Shown: positions 19,203 through 27,000, counted from the stretch's first letter. The stretch: 64,000 nt of DNA from Streptomyces sp. NBC_01233 (GCF_035989305.1 NZ_CP108514.1:3782501-3846500); one strand, 5' to 3'. The notes: a model not told the origin generated them from the letters alone. A program made the numbers and translations.

Positions 19203-21626
19203 TCAGAGCAGTCCGTCCCACATCTGCTCCAGCAGCACCGACCACCAGCTCTCCGGCGACGCCAGCGCCGCACTGTCGAGGCCCGCCAGATTCGCCTGGA
19301 AATCGACGGTCCACCGGCCGGCCTGCTCCGGCGTCAGATGCTGGCGCAGCCGCCACATGTGACCCAGCATCGCCAGCGACCGCACGAACTGCGGCAGGCT
19401 CGAGTTCACGAACTGCGGCGGCACCGGGGCACCCCCGGGACCGCCCTCGACCGGCACCGCCACGATGTGCGCGGTCCCGTACTGCACGCAGAGCGCCTTG
19501 CCGAAGTCGCTGCCGACCACCAGGTACGAGCCCGCGTCCGACGCCGGCTGCACCTGCCGCTGCGCGGCCATCTCGGCCAGCGTCGGAACCGGCTGGCCCG
19601 GCACCGCCTGCGCCCAGAAGAACGGCCCGAAATCGACCGGCAGACCGGACCACATCAGCGTCTGCGCCACGATCTCCGGCACACCCTGACGGGACACCGC
19701 CCGCTGGTCGAAGCGGAACACGCCCTGCGGACCGAAGGCCCCCGTCAGTTCCTGCGCGATCGCCTCCAGCGGGATCGCCGGCTGCAGCGGGACCTGCGGC
19801 AGCGGAGCCCGTACCGGCGCCGGGCGCGCCGGACCGTCCGCCACCTGGTGCAGCTCGCCCTGGTGGGTGATCAGGTGCCGCATGCCCGCCTGACGGCCCG
19901 CATGGTCCTTCCCGTACGGGGCCACGCTGGTGATCCGGACCTGCGGCCAGGTCTCCCGGATCATCCGGGCGCAGTAACCGCCGGGCAGCTCACAGGACTC
20001 CAGCTCGGTGTGCAGCTCCAGGACCTGCTGCGGCGGCACGTTCATGGCGCGCAGCTCGTGCAGGATCTGCCACTCCGGGTGCGGGGTACCGGGCGCCGAG
20101 CGGCGGATGAGCTGCTGCTCGGAGCCGTCGGGCGCGCGGTAGCGCAGCACGGCCTGGTAGCCGGGGCCGACCGTGGGCGCACCGGTCGGGACCGGAGGCT
20201 GCGCCACGGGTCCGCCCGGCGGCGGACCGGGCGGCGCGGGCGGCTGGCCCGTCACGGCCGGACCGGCCAGCATCGTCGCGGCGTGGTCCAGCCCGCCACC
20301 GGGCGCGCCGGGCGCACCGGGAGGGCCGGGCGGCTGCGGTACGCCGGGACCGGCGAGCATCGTCGCGGCGTGATGGGCCGCGCCACCGGGGGCGCCGGGA
20401 GCACCGGGCGGCCCGGGAGGCGCCGGAGGCTGACCCGTCACGGCCGGACCGGCCAGCATCGTCGCCGCATGGTCCAGCCCACGGCCGAGCGATCCGGGAG
20501 CACCGGGCGGACCCGGAGGGCCGGGAGGCTGCGGCGCGCCCGCACCCGGAGCACCCGGCGGCCCGGGAGGCGCCGGAGGCTGACCCGCGCCCGGAGCACC
20601 GGGCGGACCGGGCGGCTGGGGCACACCGGGGCCGGCCAGCATGGTGGCCGCGTAGTGCGCCCCGCCACCGGCCGAGCCGCCTGCACCGGCAGCGCCGGGC
20701 GGACCCGGCGGCGTCGACTGCTGACCCGCGCCCGTGCCGGGAGCACCGGGAGGCGCGGGCGGCCGGCCCGCGGAGCCACCCGGCCCGGAGACCTGTGCCT
20801 TGCTCGTCGGCGCGTCGGCGATGTCGGCCGCCGGCGAACCCAGCGCGGGCACCACGGCGGTCCTCGGCAACTGGCTGCCACCCGGCATCAGCGTGGTCTT
20901 CGCCTCCGGGGCCACCCCGGAGGACGGCCGGTCCTCCAGGTCCGAACCGGACAGCGGCGGCGCGAACACGGTCGCGGGCAGCGGTACGGACGCGTCGTCC
21001 GTACCGGAGTTCACATCGGTACCCGCCCACGGCGTGGCACCGGTCGGCACCACGGCCGGGGCCGGGGCCGGAGACGGGGACGGGGACACCGGTACGCCGT
21101 CGTTGGCCGTGGGCTCGTAGGGGATCTCGCCCCCGCGCCGCAACGGCACCGCTTCCACCGGCGCCGAAGGCGGGGCCGGAGCCGCGGCGGCGGCCGGCGC
21201 GGCAGCGGCGGGCTCCTGGGGAGCGGAAGCCGGCGCGGGCGCGGGCGGAATACCCGCCCGGTCCGCGGCCTCCTGCAGCCACTCCGGCGGGCTCAGCATG
21301 AACGAGGTCTGCTCCGAGTCGATCCGCGGCGGCGGAACCGAAGCCTCGGAAGCCGCGGCGGCGGCCACGGCCCCGTACTCCTCCTCGTACCGGCGGATCA
21401 CCTCACCCACCGGCAGCCCCGGCCACAGCGTCACCTCCCCGCTGTCCCGGGCGATGACCAGCCGCTGCCGGCCGCCCCCGGACACCGGACCCGCCGCACG
21501 GTCCTCCGCCCACACCACGAACCCGAGCCCGAACTCCCGTACGCGCACCTCGCGGTGCTGGTACGCGGGCATGTCCCCGTTGATCCACTCCTCGGCGCGC
21601 TCCTGCGCCTGCGCAAAGGTCACCAT
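19203..21626 (-). CDS. Multidomain Imm35/YrhB - Pro/Gly linker - deaminase-like - SUKH-4-like protein
   Basis: About 807 residues from ATG 21626 (GAGGGG about 10 nt upstream); an in-frame ATG at 21644 adds six residues. Domain order: residues 1-85, an Imm35/YrhB-like fold (FAQAQERAEEWINGDM, FGLGFVVWAEDRA, RQRLVIARDSGEVTLWPG); about 90-480, a low-complexity Pro/Gly/Ala linker with four HAATMLAGP-type repeats; about 485-600, a nucleic-acid/nucleotide deaminase-like domain with H538-T-E540 and C544/C551 in HTELESCELPGGYC; about 610-806, a SUKH-4-like immunity domain (EIVAQTLMWSGLPVDFGPFFWA, GSYLVVGSDFGKALC, SLPQFVRSLAMLG). No signal peptide or membrane helix. It is second in an operon, 7 nt after the WHH-SUKH gene. 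Whether the deaminase-like part is active is unknown; the spaced C-x6-C differs from the usual PCxxC. Confidence 0.82.
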   Translation of the reverse strand: MVTFAQAQERAEEWINGDMPAYQHREVRVREFGLGFVVWAEDRAAGPVSGGGRQRLVIARDSGEVTLWPGLPVGEVIRRYEEEYGAVAAAAASEASVPPPRIDSEQTSFMLSPPEWLQEAADRAGIPPAPAPASAPQEPAAAAPAAAAAPAPPSAPVEAVPLRRGGEIPYEPTANDGVPVSPSPSPAPAPAVVPTGATPWAGTDVNSGTDDASVPLPATVFAPPLSGSDLEDRPSSGVAPEAKTTLMPGGSQLPRTAVVPALGSPAADIADAPTSKAQVSGPGGSAGRPPAPPGAPGTGAGQQSTPPGPPGAAGAGGSAGGGAHYAATMLAGPGVPQPPGPPGAPGAGQPPAPPGPPGAPGAGAPQPPGPPGPPGAPGSLGRGLDHAATMLAGPAVTGQPPAPPGPPGAPGAPGGAAHHAATMLAGPGVPQPPGPPGAPGAPGGGLDHAATMLAGPAVTGQPPAPPGPPPGGPVAQPPVPTGAPTVGPGYQAVLRYRAPDGSEQQLIRRSAPGTPHPEWQILHELRAMNVPPQQVLELHTELESCELPGGYCARMIRETWPQVRITSVAPYGKDHAGRQAGMRHLITHQGELHQVADGPARPAPVRAPLPQVPLQPAIPLEAIAQELTGAFGPQGVFRFDQRAVSRQGVPEIVAQTLMWSGLPVDFGPFFWAQAVPGQPVPTLAEMAAQRQVQPASDAGSYLVVGSDFGKALCVQYGTAHIVAVPVEGGPGGAPVPPQFVNSSLPQFVRSLAMLGHMWRLRQHLTPEQAGRWTVDFQANLAGLDSAALASPESWWSVLLEQMWDGLL
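20220..20665 (-). repeat. In-frame linker repeats encoding AATMLAGP and PPGPPGAPG
   Basis: Four copies of a segment encoding (H/Y)AATMLAGP(G/A)V occur at about 20270, 20355, 20455 and 20635, each followed by PQPPGPPGAPG or TGQPPAPPGPP blocks. The DNA is near-identical over roughly 80 nt between some copies, indicating recent duplication within the linker of the multidomain gene. Confidence 0.8.
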
Positions 21627-21633
21627 CGCGCCG

Positions 21634-22647
21634 TCACCCCTCATCCGAACCGGGACGCACCGGCGGAACCGGCCCCGCCACGGGAACCGAGCGTGCGAAT
21701 CCGCCGTCCACCATCAGACCGGCCACCGTCTCCAGCTCCGGCGGATTGCCCGCGAGCCGCTCCAGAAAGGCGTCGAAATCAGCACCGCACGGCAGCAACA
21801 GCCGCTCCACGCGCTCCTGTACCGACCAGCCGTCCTGGTCGCGCGCATCGTCGTACGGGGAGAACCACACCGAGCCGATGCCCTCGCCCTTCACCTTCAG
21901 CGCGAGCAGCCCGCCCTGCGCGAAGGCCACGCACAGGTAGTCCTTCGTCAGGTGGTCCCGCAGGCACTTGTTGACGTACACCAGGTCGTTGACCGCCGCC
22001 TCCTCACGCACCGTGAAGAACGGCTGGTCCACCAGCAGACCCAGGTCCACGTCCAGGCCCGCACCGACCGGCGCACAGCCGCCCGCGGCCTTCAGGAACG
22101 AGCGGTACGCCTCCGGCAGCCGGTAGCCGAGATCCTCCTCGACCCCCTGCACCTGCTCCTCGGACACCGACACCACCGACTTCGGCAGCCCCAGGTGCAC
22201 CGGACGCACCTCCTGCAACGGCCGCGTCCCGCGCTTCTCGTGGTCCACCGGAGCCGTCGCCAGCCCCGCGTGGTGCCGCAGCAGCGCCTTCACCTCGACC
22301 GGAACCAGCTCCATGCGCCGCGAACCCGCCACGTGGTGCCAGGTCCAGCCGTGCGGGGTCGCCACCGGCCCGACCGTGTCCCACAACTCGTGCCCGGCGG
22401 CCTTCATCGCCGCGTTCGCGGACACGTAGTCCGTCAGCCGCAACTCGTCCACGCCGAAGCCCTCCGGCGGCTCGGCGATCTCCACCGCCGCACGCGCGTA
22501 CGCGGAGAAGTCCGGATGCCCGTTGCCGTCCATCCGCACCCCGTGGGGATGCCGAGCGGCCCGGACCGGGTCCGGGAAATGCACGACCTGCCCCGAGTAA
22601 GCGGCGTTGGGTGGCGCGGCCTGCTGCCCGAGCCGACCTGTCGTCAT
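21634..22647 (-). CDS. WHH-type nuclease-like domain fused to SUKH (SMI1/KNR4) domain
   Basis: 337 residues; ATG 22647 is preceded by AGGGGG. Residues about 35-135 match the HNH/WHH toxin-nuclease pattern: HPDFSAYARAAVEI, a D...AN motif (LTDYVSANAAMKAAGHE), then PHGWTWHHVAGSRRMELVP with W103-H104-H105, and a following HH at 125-126 near a small-residue turn (HHAGLATAP). Residues about 155-300 form a SUKH/SMI1-KNR4 domain (EEQVQGVEEDLGYRLPEAYRSFLKAAGGCAPVG). SUKH domains normally neutralise toxin nucleases, so fusion to a nuclease-like domain in one chain is noteworthy. No export signal. First gene of a two-gene operon with the multidomain protein. Confidence 0.83.
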   Translation of the reverse strand: MTTGRLGQQAAPPNAAYSGQVVHFPDPVRAARHPHGVRMDGNGHPDFSAYARAAVEIAEPPEGFGVDELRLTDYVSANAAMKAAGHELWDTVGPVATPHGWTWHHVAGSRRMELVPVEVKALLRHHAGLATAPVDHEKRGTRPLQEVRPVHLGLPKSVVSVSEEQVQGVEEDLGYRLPEAYRSFLKAAGGCAPVGAGLDVDLGLLVDQPFFTVREEAAVNDLVYVNKCLRDHLTKDYLCVAFAQGGLLALKVKGEGIGSVWFSPYDDARDQDGWSVQERVERLLLPCGADFDAFLERLAGNPPELETVAGLMVDGGFARSVPVAGPVPPVRPGSDEG

Positions 22648-22877
22648 GGCGGTAGCCCCCTGCTGGATCTGGCTGGTTCACCACAGCCTATGCGCTGGGG
22701 CAAGAGCCTCACCCGCAGCCGACCGGCGCACCCGCCCGAGGGCCAGGAACATCCGAATTGATACGAATATTCGACCCCGCTTCCGCATGACAGGTGACAT
22801 TTGACAGGCTGTCCCCGCAGCACGGGGGCGTGCGCGACAGCGGTCACCACCGCCGCCACGGGAGGGAAGGCGCGACC
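22648..22877. promoter_or_regulatory. Divergent promoter of the toxin/immunity-domain locus
   Basis: A 230-bp intergenic region, unusually AT-rich at 22752-22806. It contains the perfect palindrome CGAATATTCG (22764-22773) and a consensus -35 hexamer TTGACA (22801-22806) for the rightward gene, though no good -10 is visible 17 nt on. Repeated TGACA motifs (22788-22806) precede it. The palindrome is a candidate operator controlling both directions. Confidence 0.5.
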
Positions 22878-23456
22878 ATGCACCACACGGCAACACGCAC
22901 AGAACCGGGCGACACCGCCCCGGAGGCACCGGGCACACCGGCAGCCGCGGGCCCGGCCGGCGAAGCGACCGGCCCCGCCGGCGACCCCCGCCTGCGCTGG
23001 AGCAGCACCGACGGCCGCCCCGTCGCACCCGTCCTGCGCTTCCGCCGCGACGGCATCCTCCCCACCATCGCCGCCGCCCTTTCCGTACGCGGCGAAACCC
23101 TCACCGGCACCGCCGGCAAGGCCGACCAGCCGCCCGTGCTCCACCCGCTCGTACAGGACTTCATCGACACCCTCACGAGCGGCCAGCGCGAACGTTTCAC
23201 CGGCCGCTGTCCCGAGGCGCTCCTGCTCTCCCGCCACCTCGCCGCCGTCGAAGCCGCCCGCTCCCGGCGCGCCTCCCGCAAGCCCCTCTCCGCGAGCGAG
23301 GCCCGCCGCTCGCTCAAGCACTCCAAGATCACCGCCCGCCGCATCCGCGAGGACGGCGACCCCCTCCACGGCAGCTACGCACCCCCCTGCCGCTCCTGCG
23401 ACGCCCTCCTCGCCCACTTCGGCGTACGTCCCGTCGACCTCACCCCAGCCGAGTAG
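22878..23456 (+). CDS. YwqJ-type putative nucleic-acid deaminase
   Basis: 192 residues; GGAGGGAAGG ends 7 nt before ATG 22878. After about 85 low-complexity residues, the C-terminal domain carries the YwqJ-deaminase signature: HPLVQDFIDTL, then C111-P-E113 in GRCPEALLLSRHL, LSASEARRSL, the RIREDGDPLHG strand and P170-C171-R-S-C174. C-x-E plus PCxxC supplies the zinc ligands and proton-shuttling Glu expected of this family, so the active site looks complete. Such domains are usually C-terminal tips of polymorphic toxins, but here there is no secretion or delivery module. The gene is followed 2 nt later by a SUKH-3-type gene, a standard toxin/immunity order. Confidence 0.85.
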   Translation: MHHTATRTEPGDTAPEAPGTPAAAGPAGEATGPAGDPRLRWSSTDGRPVAPVLRFRRDGILPTIAAALSVRGETLTGTAGKADQPPVLHPLVQDFIDTLTSGQRERFTGRCPEALLLSRHLAAVEAARSRRASRKPLSASEARRSLKHSKITARRIREDGDPLHGSYAPPCRSCDALLAHFGVRPVDLTPAE

Positions 23457-23458
23457 CC

Positions 23459-23968
23459 ATGACCCCCACCTCCGCCTCCTACGACCGCTCCTCGGCCACC
23501 CGCTTCCCGGTCGCCGTGGACTCCGCCCTGCGCACGGCCGGCTGGGAACCCGGCCGCTGGGACATCAAGCAGGCCGAGTACTGGGCCGACGCACTCCGGG
23601 ACCACACGACCCCCGCCGGACACCGGCACACCGTCTTCCCCGCCGCCGTCGAGGCCTGGGCCGAATTCGGCGGCCTCACCGTCACCGCCCCCGGACCCGG
23701 CCGCCAGATCGCCCCCACCCCGGTCCGCCTCGACCCGCTCACCGGACTCCACCTCGCGCGCACCTTCGCCGACCTCGGCCGGGCCCTGTCCACCCAGCTC
23801 TGCCCGCTCGGCGTCGAGGCCGACGGAGGCTCCCACCTCGCCCTCGACCGCGAAGGCCGCGTCTACGGCATCGACCACACCGGCGACTGGTACCTCGGCT
23901 CCACCCTCGACGAGGCCCTCACCCTGCTCCTGACAGGCCTCCAACCCACCCGCCTCACCACGGCCTGA
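23459..23968 (+). CDS. SUKH-3-type immunity protein
   Basis: 169 residues starting 2 nt after the stop of the deaminase gene (TAGCCATG), so the two are cotranscribed and probably coupled. It has the SUKH-3 pattern: RFPVAVDSALRTAGWEPGRWD, VFPAAVEAWAEFGGLTVTAPGPGR, FADLGRALSTQLCPLGVEADG, HLALDREGRVYGIDHTGDWYLGSTLDEALTLLLTG. SUKH proteins bind and neutralise cognate toxins; deaminases are a known class of SUKH partners. No signal peptide. Confidence 0.87.
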   Translation: MTPTSASYDRSSATRFPVAVDSALRTAGWEPGRWDIKQAEYWADALRDHTTPAGHRHTVFPAAVEAWAEFGGLTVTAPGPGRQIAPTPVRLDPLTGLHLARTFADLGRALSTQLCPLGVEADGGSHLALDREGRVYGIDHTGDWYLGSTLDEALTLLLTGLQPTRLTTA

Positions 23969-24575
23969 CCCCCGGCCCGCCGGGGTCGGGCGCGTGCCGG
24001 CGCGCCCTTGACCTGACCGGCCGGTTCAGCCAGGGACGGGTGTGCCGGGGCGCTCCCCGCAGGGCGTCGAACGCAAGGTGCCCCGGCCCTCCGACCCCCG
24101 CCACGTTCGGCGCCCGAGGAGACGCCCCGGCGCGCGCCCGGCCCCACCCCGCCGACCGCCCGCGGCACCACGGGCAACGACACCGGCACAGCCGACCCGT
24201 TCACCACCTGACCCAAAGGCACAGCCCAGTCAGCCAAGGCCAGCGCCCAACGCACCGACACGAGCGGCCCCACCCCTCCCCACAAGCCCCGGCGGCACGG
24301 GCGGCACGGACAGCGGCACCGGCCCCGGCCCTGGCCCTGGCCCTGGCACAGCCGACCCGTTCACCGGCCTGCTCCAAAGGCACAGCCCAGTCAGCCAAGG
24401 CCAGCACCCAACGCACCGGCACGAGCGGCGCAGCCAACCGCCCCCGCCCCGGCGCAGCCAATGGGCACAGCCGGCCCGACCCAAAGGCACAGCCCGATCA
24501 GCCAAGGCCAGCACCCAACGCACCGACACGAGCGGCGCAGCCAATCGGCACAGCCCGATCAGCCAAGGCCAGCGC
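23969..24575. other. Spacer of 607 bp without a supported gene
   Basis: Long frames cross this spacer but their codons follow the repeat, not coding bias. It holds the minisatellite-like repeats listed separately; no clear terminator follows the SUKH-3 gene, other than GC-rich inverted stretches at about 23967-23990 (CCCGGCCCGCCGGGG). Confidence 0.6.
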
Positions 24576-24580
24576 CTAGC
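24189..24580. repeat. Four imperfect repeats of about 60-90 bp
   Basis: A unit with core CCAAAGGCACAGCCC(A/G)(G/A)TCAGCCAAGGCCAG followed by C(A/G)CCCAACGCACCG(A/G)CACGAGCGG recurs at about 24212, 24373, 24481 and, truncated, 24549. Copies 1-2 also share the preceding GCACAGCCGACCCGTTCACC. The last, truncated copy runs into the stop codon of the sensor kinase (TAG complement at 24576-24578). Confidence 0.85.
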
Positions 24581-25862
24581 GCGCCGGCAGCACCGCCGAC
24601 ACCCGGAAACCCCCCGCATCCGTCGGCCCCGACACGAAGACCCCGCCCAGCCCGAGCACCCGCTCCCGCATGCCCACCAGCCCGTTCCCTCCGCTCGGCA
24701 GCCCGACCCCGTCCGTCTGCCCCTCGCAGGGCCCGTTCTCCACCTGCATCGCCACCTCCGCGTCCCGATGCGCGAGCCGCACCACGACCCGCGCGCCCGG
24801 AGCGTGCTTGTGGCAGTTGGTGAGCGCCTCCTGCACCACGCGGTACGCCGTCTGCTCGACCTCCGCCGCGTACGCCGCCCCCTCGCCCTGCACCAGCATC
24901 TCGACGACCATCCCGGCCGCCCGCGACTGCCCCACCAGCGCCTCCAGTTCGTCGAGCGAGGGCCCCTCCTCGGCACATCCCACGAGCGCGACCGCAGCCA
25001 CCGGCGCGGCGGCGGCCACCGCGGTCGCAGGAGCGGCCGCAGCCACCGGCGTGACCGGCTTGGGCGCCGCCCTGAGCACGCCGAGCATCTCCCGCAGCTC
25101 CGTCAGCGCCTGCCGCCCCATGTCACCCACCAGCGCGGCGTTCTTCGCGGCCCGCGCCGGATCCTTCGCCACCACCGCCTCCAGCGCGGCCGCGTGCACC
25201 ACCATCAGCGACACCCGGTGCGCGACCACGTCGTGCATGTCCCGCGCGATCCGGGTCCGCTCCTCCGTACGGGCCCACTCGGCCCGCTCCTCCGCCCGGT
25301 CCGCCAGCAGCGACAACTCCCGCTCCAGCGAGTCCGCCCGTTCCTGCAGGCTCTCCATCAACCGCCGCCGGGCCCCGATGTAGAGCCCGAGCAGCAAGGG
25401 CGGCACGGTCAGCGCCACCGCGACGAACCCGGACAGCGCGACCACGAGCGTCGGATCGGCCTCCACGTCCCCGCGGGTCTGCAGGTACATCACCACGAAG
25501 GTCGCGGCCAGCGACATCGAGGCCAGCGTGGCGATGATCCGCCGGGGCACCTCGGAGGAGGCGAGCGAGTACATCCCCACCACCGAGAGCAGGAACCCCA
25601 TCGCGGCGGGCGCCACGGCGATCCCCACGAGCACCACGGCGATCGGCCACCGCCGCCGCAGCACGAGCGTGCTCCCCACCGCCAGCCCGAACGCCACCCC
25701 GACCGCGGTCGGCACCCCCGCCTCACGGGCGAAGGTCACGCCCTCCCACGCACACTCGAGGGCGGACACCCCGCCGAGCAGCACGTCCACCACGGCATCC
25801 CGCCGCTGCGCCCACCACAAAGGCGGCCCAGCGCGGCCTTCCACTTCCCCCGTACTGGTCAT
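24576..25862 (-). CDS. NarL-type two-component sensor histidine kinase (orphan)
   Basis: 428 residues from ATG 25862 (MTSTGEVEG). About five to six membrane helices occupy residues 20-165, with no sizeable extracytoplasmic sensor domain. A coiled linker leads to the HisKA_3 dimerisation domain with H-box EERTRIARDMHDVVAHRVSLMVVHA (conserved His in DMHD). An Ala-rich insertion of about 30 residues follows, then the HATPase domain with N-box QEALTNCHKHAPGA and G-box GNGLVGMRERV. It should autophosphorylate and pass phosphate to a NarL/LuxR response regulator, but none is adjacent; NarL-type regulators are 13-16 kb away. Unusually the stop codon lies at the edge of the minisatellite. Confidence 0.9.
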   Translation of the reverse strand: MTSTGEVEGRAGPPLWWAQRRDAVVDVLLGGVSALECAWEGVTFAREAGVPTAVGVAFGLAVGSTLVLRRRWPIAVVLVGIAVAPAAMGFLLSVVGMYSLASSEVPRRIIATLASMSLAATFVVMYLQTRGDVEADPTLVVALSGFVAVALTVPPLLLGLYIGARRRLMESLQERADSLERELSLLADRAEERAEWARTEERTRIARDMHDVVAHRVSLMVVHAAALEAVVAKDPARAAKNAALVGDMGRQALTELREMLGVLRAAPKPVTPVAAAAPATAVAAAAPVAAVALVGCAEEGPSLDELEALVGQSRAAGMVVEMLVQGEGAAYAAEVEQTAYRVVQEALTNCHKHAPGARVVVRLAHRDAEVAMQVENGPCEGQTDGVGLPSGGNGLVGMRERVLGLGGVFVSGPTDAGGFRVSAVLPAR

Positions 25863-25993
25863 GCCGTCCAGCGTACGGGCGGCCATCGGCACAGAGCCGA
25901 TCAAAATTCCAGCAAACCAGTGGCAATCGCACGTACGACTGAATCATCCACGCATCAAGACCTGAATCTCGCATTCCGGACGACATCGGCGGC

Positions 25994-26905
25994 ATGACCG
26001 ACATCCGGCGCCGCCCGGGCGACGGCACCGGCGGCCTCCGCAGTGGCGCCGCGACCTTCGAGAGCCTCCGCGAACAGGCGATCGCCCTGCGCCGCGAGGG
26101 CCTCAGCCGCCGCCGGATCCGCGACCGCCTCGCCGTCCACAACAACGAGATCCTCAACCGCCTCCCGGAGGGCGAGGCGCCACCCGAATGGACGAAGCGC
26201 CCGAACGCCAAGGACGACCTCCGCGCCCGCGCCCGCGAACTCCGCCTCCAGGGCATGACCTACGACCGGATCCAGCTCGAACTGGGCTGCTCGAAGAGCT
26301 CGATCTCCCTCTGGGTCAGAGACCTCCCGAAGCCGGAGCGGACCCACCGCCCAACCGGCACGGACATGGTCCGCGCCCAACAGGGCCGGGCCGAGGCCCA
26401 CGCGCGCAGGAAAACCGGGTACGAGGAGACGCGCCAGTCCGCGCGAGAAGAGATCGGGACACTCACCGACCGAGAACTCTTCCTCCTCGGAGTCGGCCTC
26501 TACTGGGCCGAGGGGGGCGAGACAAAGCCGCACCAGCCGCACCCGCAGATCAGCTTCGTCAACAGCGACCCGAACATGATCCTCGCCTTCCTGGCCTGGC
26601 TGCGGCTCATGGGCGTGACGAACGACCGCCTGCGGTTCGCCCTCCAGATCCGCGAGACCGCCGATGTCGCGGCATCGGAGCACTACTGGAGGGAGGTCGT
26701 GGGGCTCGACGTCTCCCCCTTCGGCAAGACCACACTCAAGCGCAACAACCCGCGCACGAACCGCAAGAAGACGGGCGACACGCACAACGGCTGCCTCGCA
26801 GTGCGGGTCCTCCAAGGCGCCGATCTTTACCGTCGCATTGAGGGCTGGTGGTGCGGCATAGTAGATGCCGTCGACGCGACCACGAAGGCGCAATGTCCGG
26901 TTTAG
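25994..26905 (+). CDS. HTH protein with LAGLIDADG-like C-terminal domain
   Basis: 303 residues from ATG 25994. Two HTH-like segments are visible: residues 25-58 (REQAIALRREGLSRRRIRDRL) and 76-110 (LRARARELRLQGMTYDRIQLELGCSKSSISLWVRDLPKP). The C-terminal half starts with a helix ELFLLGVGLYWAEGGE (161-176), which has the spacing of a LAGLIDADG motif ending in an acidic residue, followed by ISFVNSDPNMILAFLAWLRLMGV and FALQIRETADVAASEHYWREVVG. The pattern suggests a domesticated homing-endonuclease-like or WhiA-like DNA-binding protein. It ends 10 nt before tRNA-Gln, so the tRNA promoter must lie in this gene or the two are cotranscribed. Confidence 0.75.
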   Translation: MTDIRRRPGDGTGGLRSGAATFESLREQAIALRREGLSRRRIRDRLAVHNNEILNRLPEGEAPPEWTKRPNAKDDLRARARELRLQGMTYDRIQLELGCSKSSISLWVRDLPKPERTHRPTGTDMVRAQQGRAEAHARRKTGYEETRQSAREEIGTLTDRELFLLGVGLYWAEGGETKPHQPHPQISFVNSDPNMILAFLAWLRLMGVTNDRLRFALQIRETADVAASEHYWREVVGLDVSPFGKTTLKRNNPRTNRKKTGDTHNGCLAVRVLQGADLYRRIEGWWCGIVDAVDATTKAQCPV

Positions 26906-26915
26906 TCGATAATGA

Positions 26916-26987
26916 TCCCCTGTGGTGTAATTGGCAGCACTGAGGCTTTTGGTGCCTTATGTCCGGGTTCGAGTCCTGGCGGGGGAG
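26916..26987 (+). tRNA. tRNA-Gln (anticodon TTG)
   Basis: 72 nt with all four arms. Acceptor TCCCCTG pairs with CGGGGGA and discriminator G; the D loop contains the TAATTGGCAGC core; anticodon loop TTTTGGT gives TTG (reads CAA/CAG); T arm CCGGG-TTCGAGT-CCTGG. The 3' CCA is not encoded, as usual in Streptomyces. Confidence 0.96.
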
Positions 26988-27000
26988 CTTAATCACGTTC

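Noticed and set aside
22801..22829. Complete sigma-70-type promoter for the YwqJ deaminase gene
   Set aside because: TTGACA is perfect but the -10 position is G-rich (GGGGGC), so only the -35 element is reported.
24042..25997. 651-residue plus-strand frame from the minisatellite into the sensor kinase
   Set aside because: First part is repeat-driven, the rest is antisense to the histidine kinase; residue composition is not protein-like.
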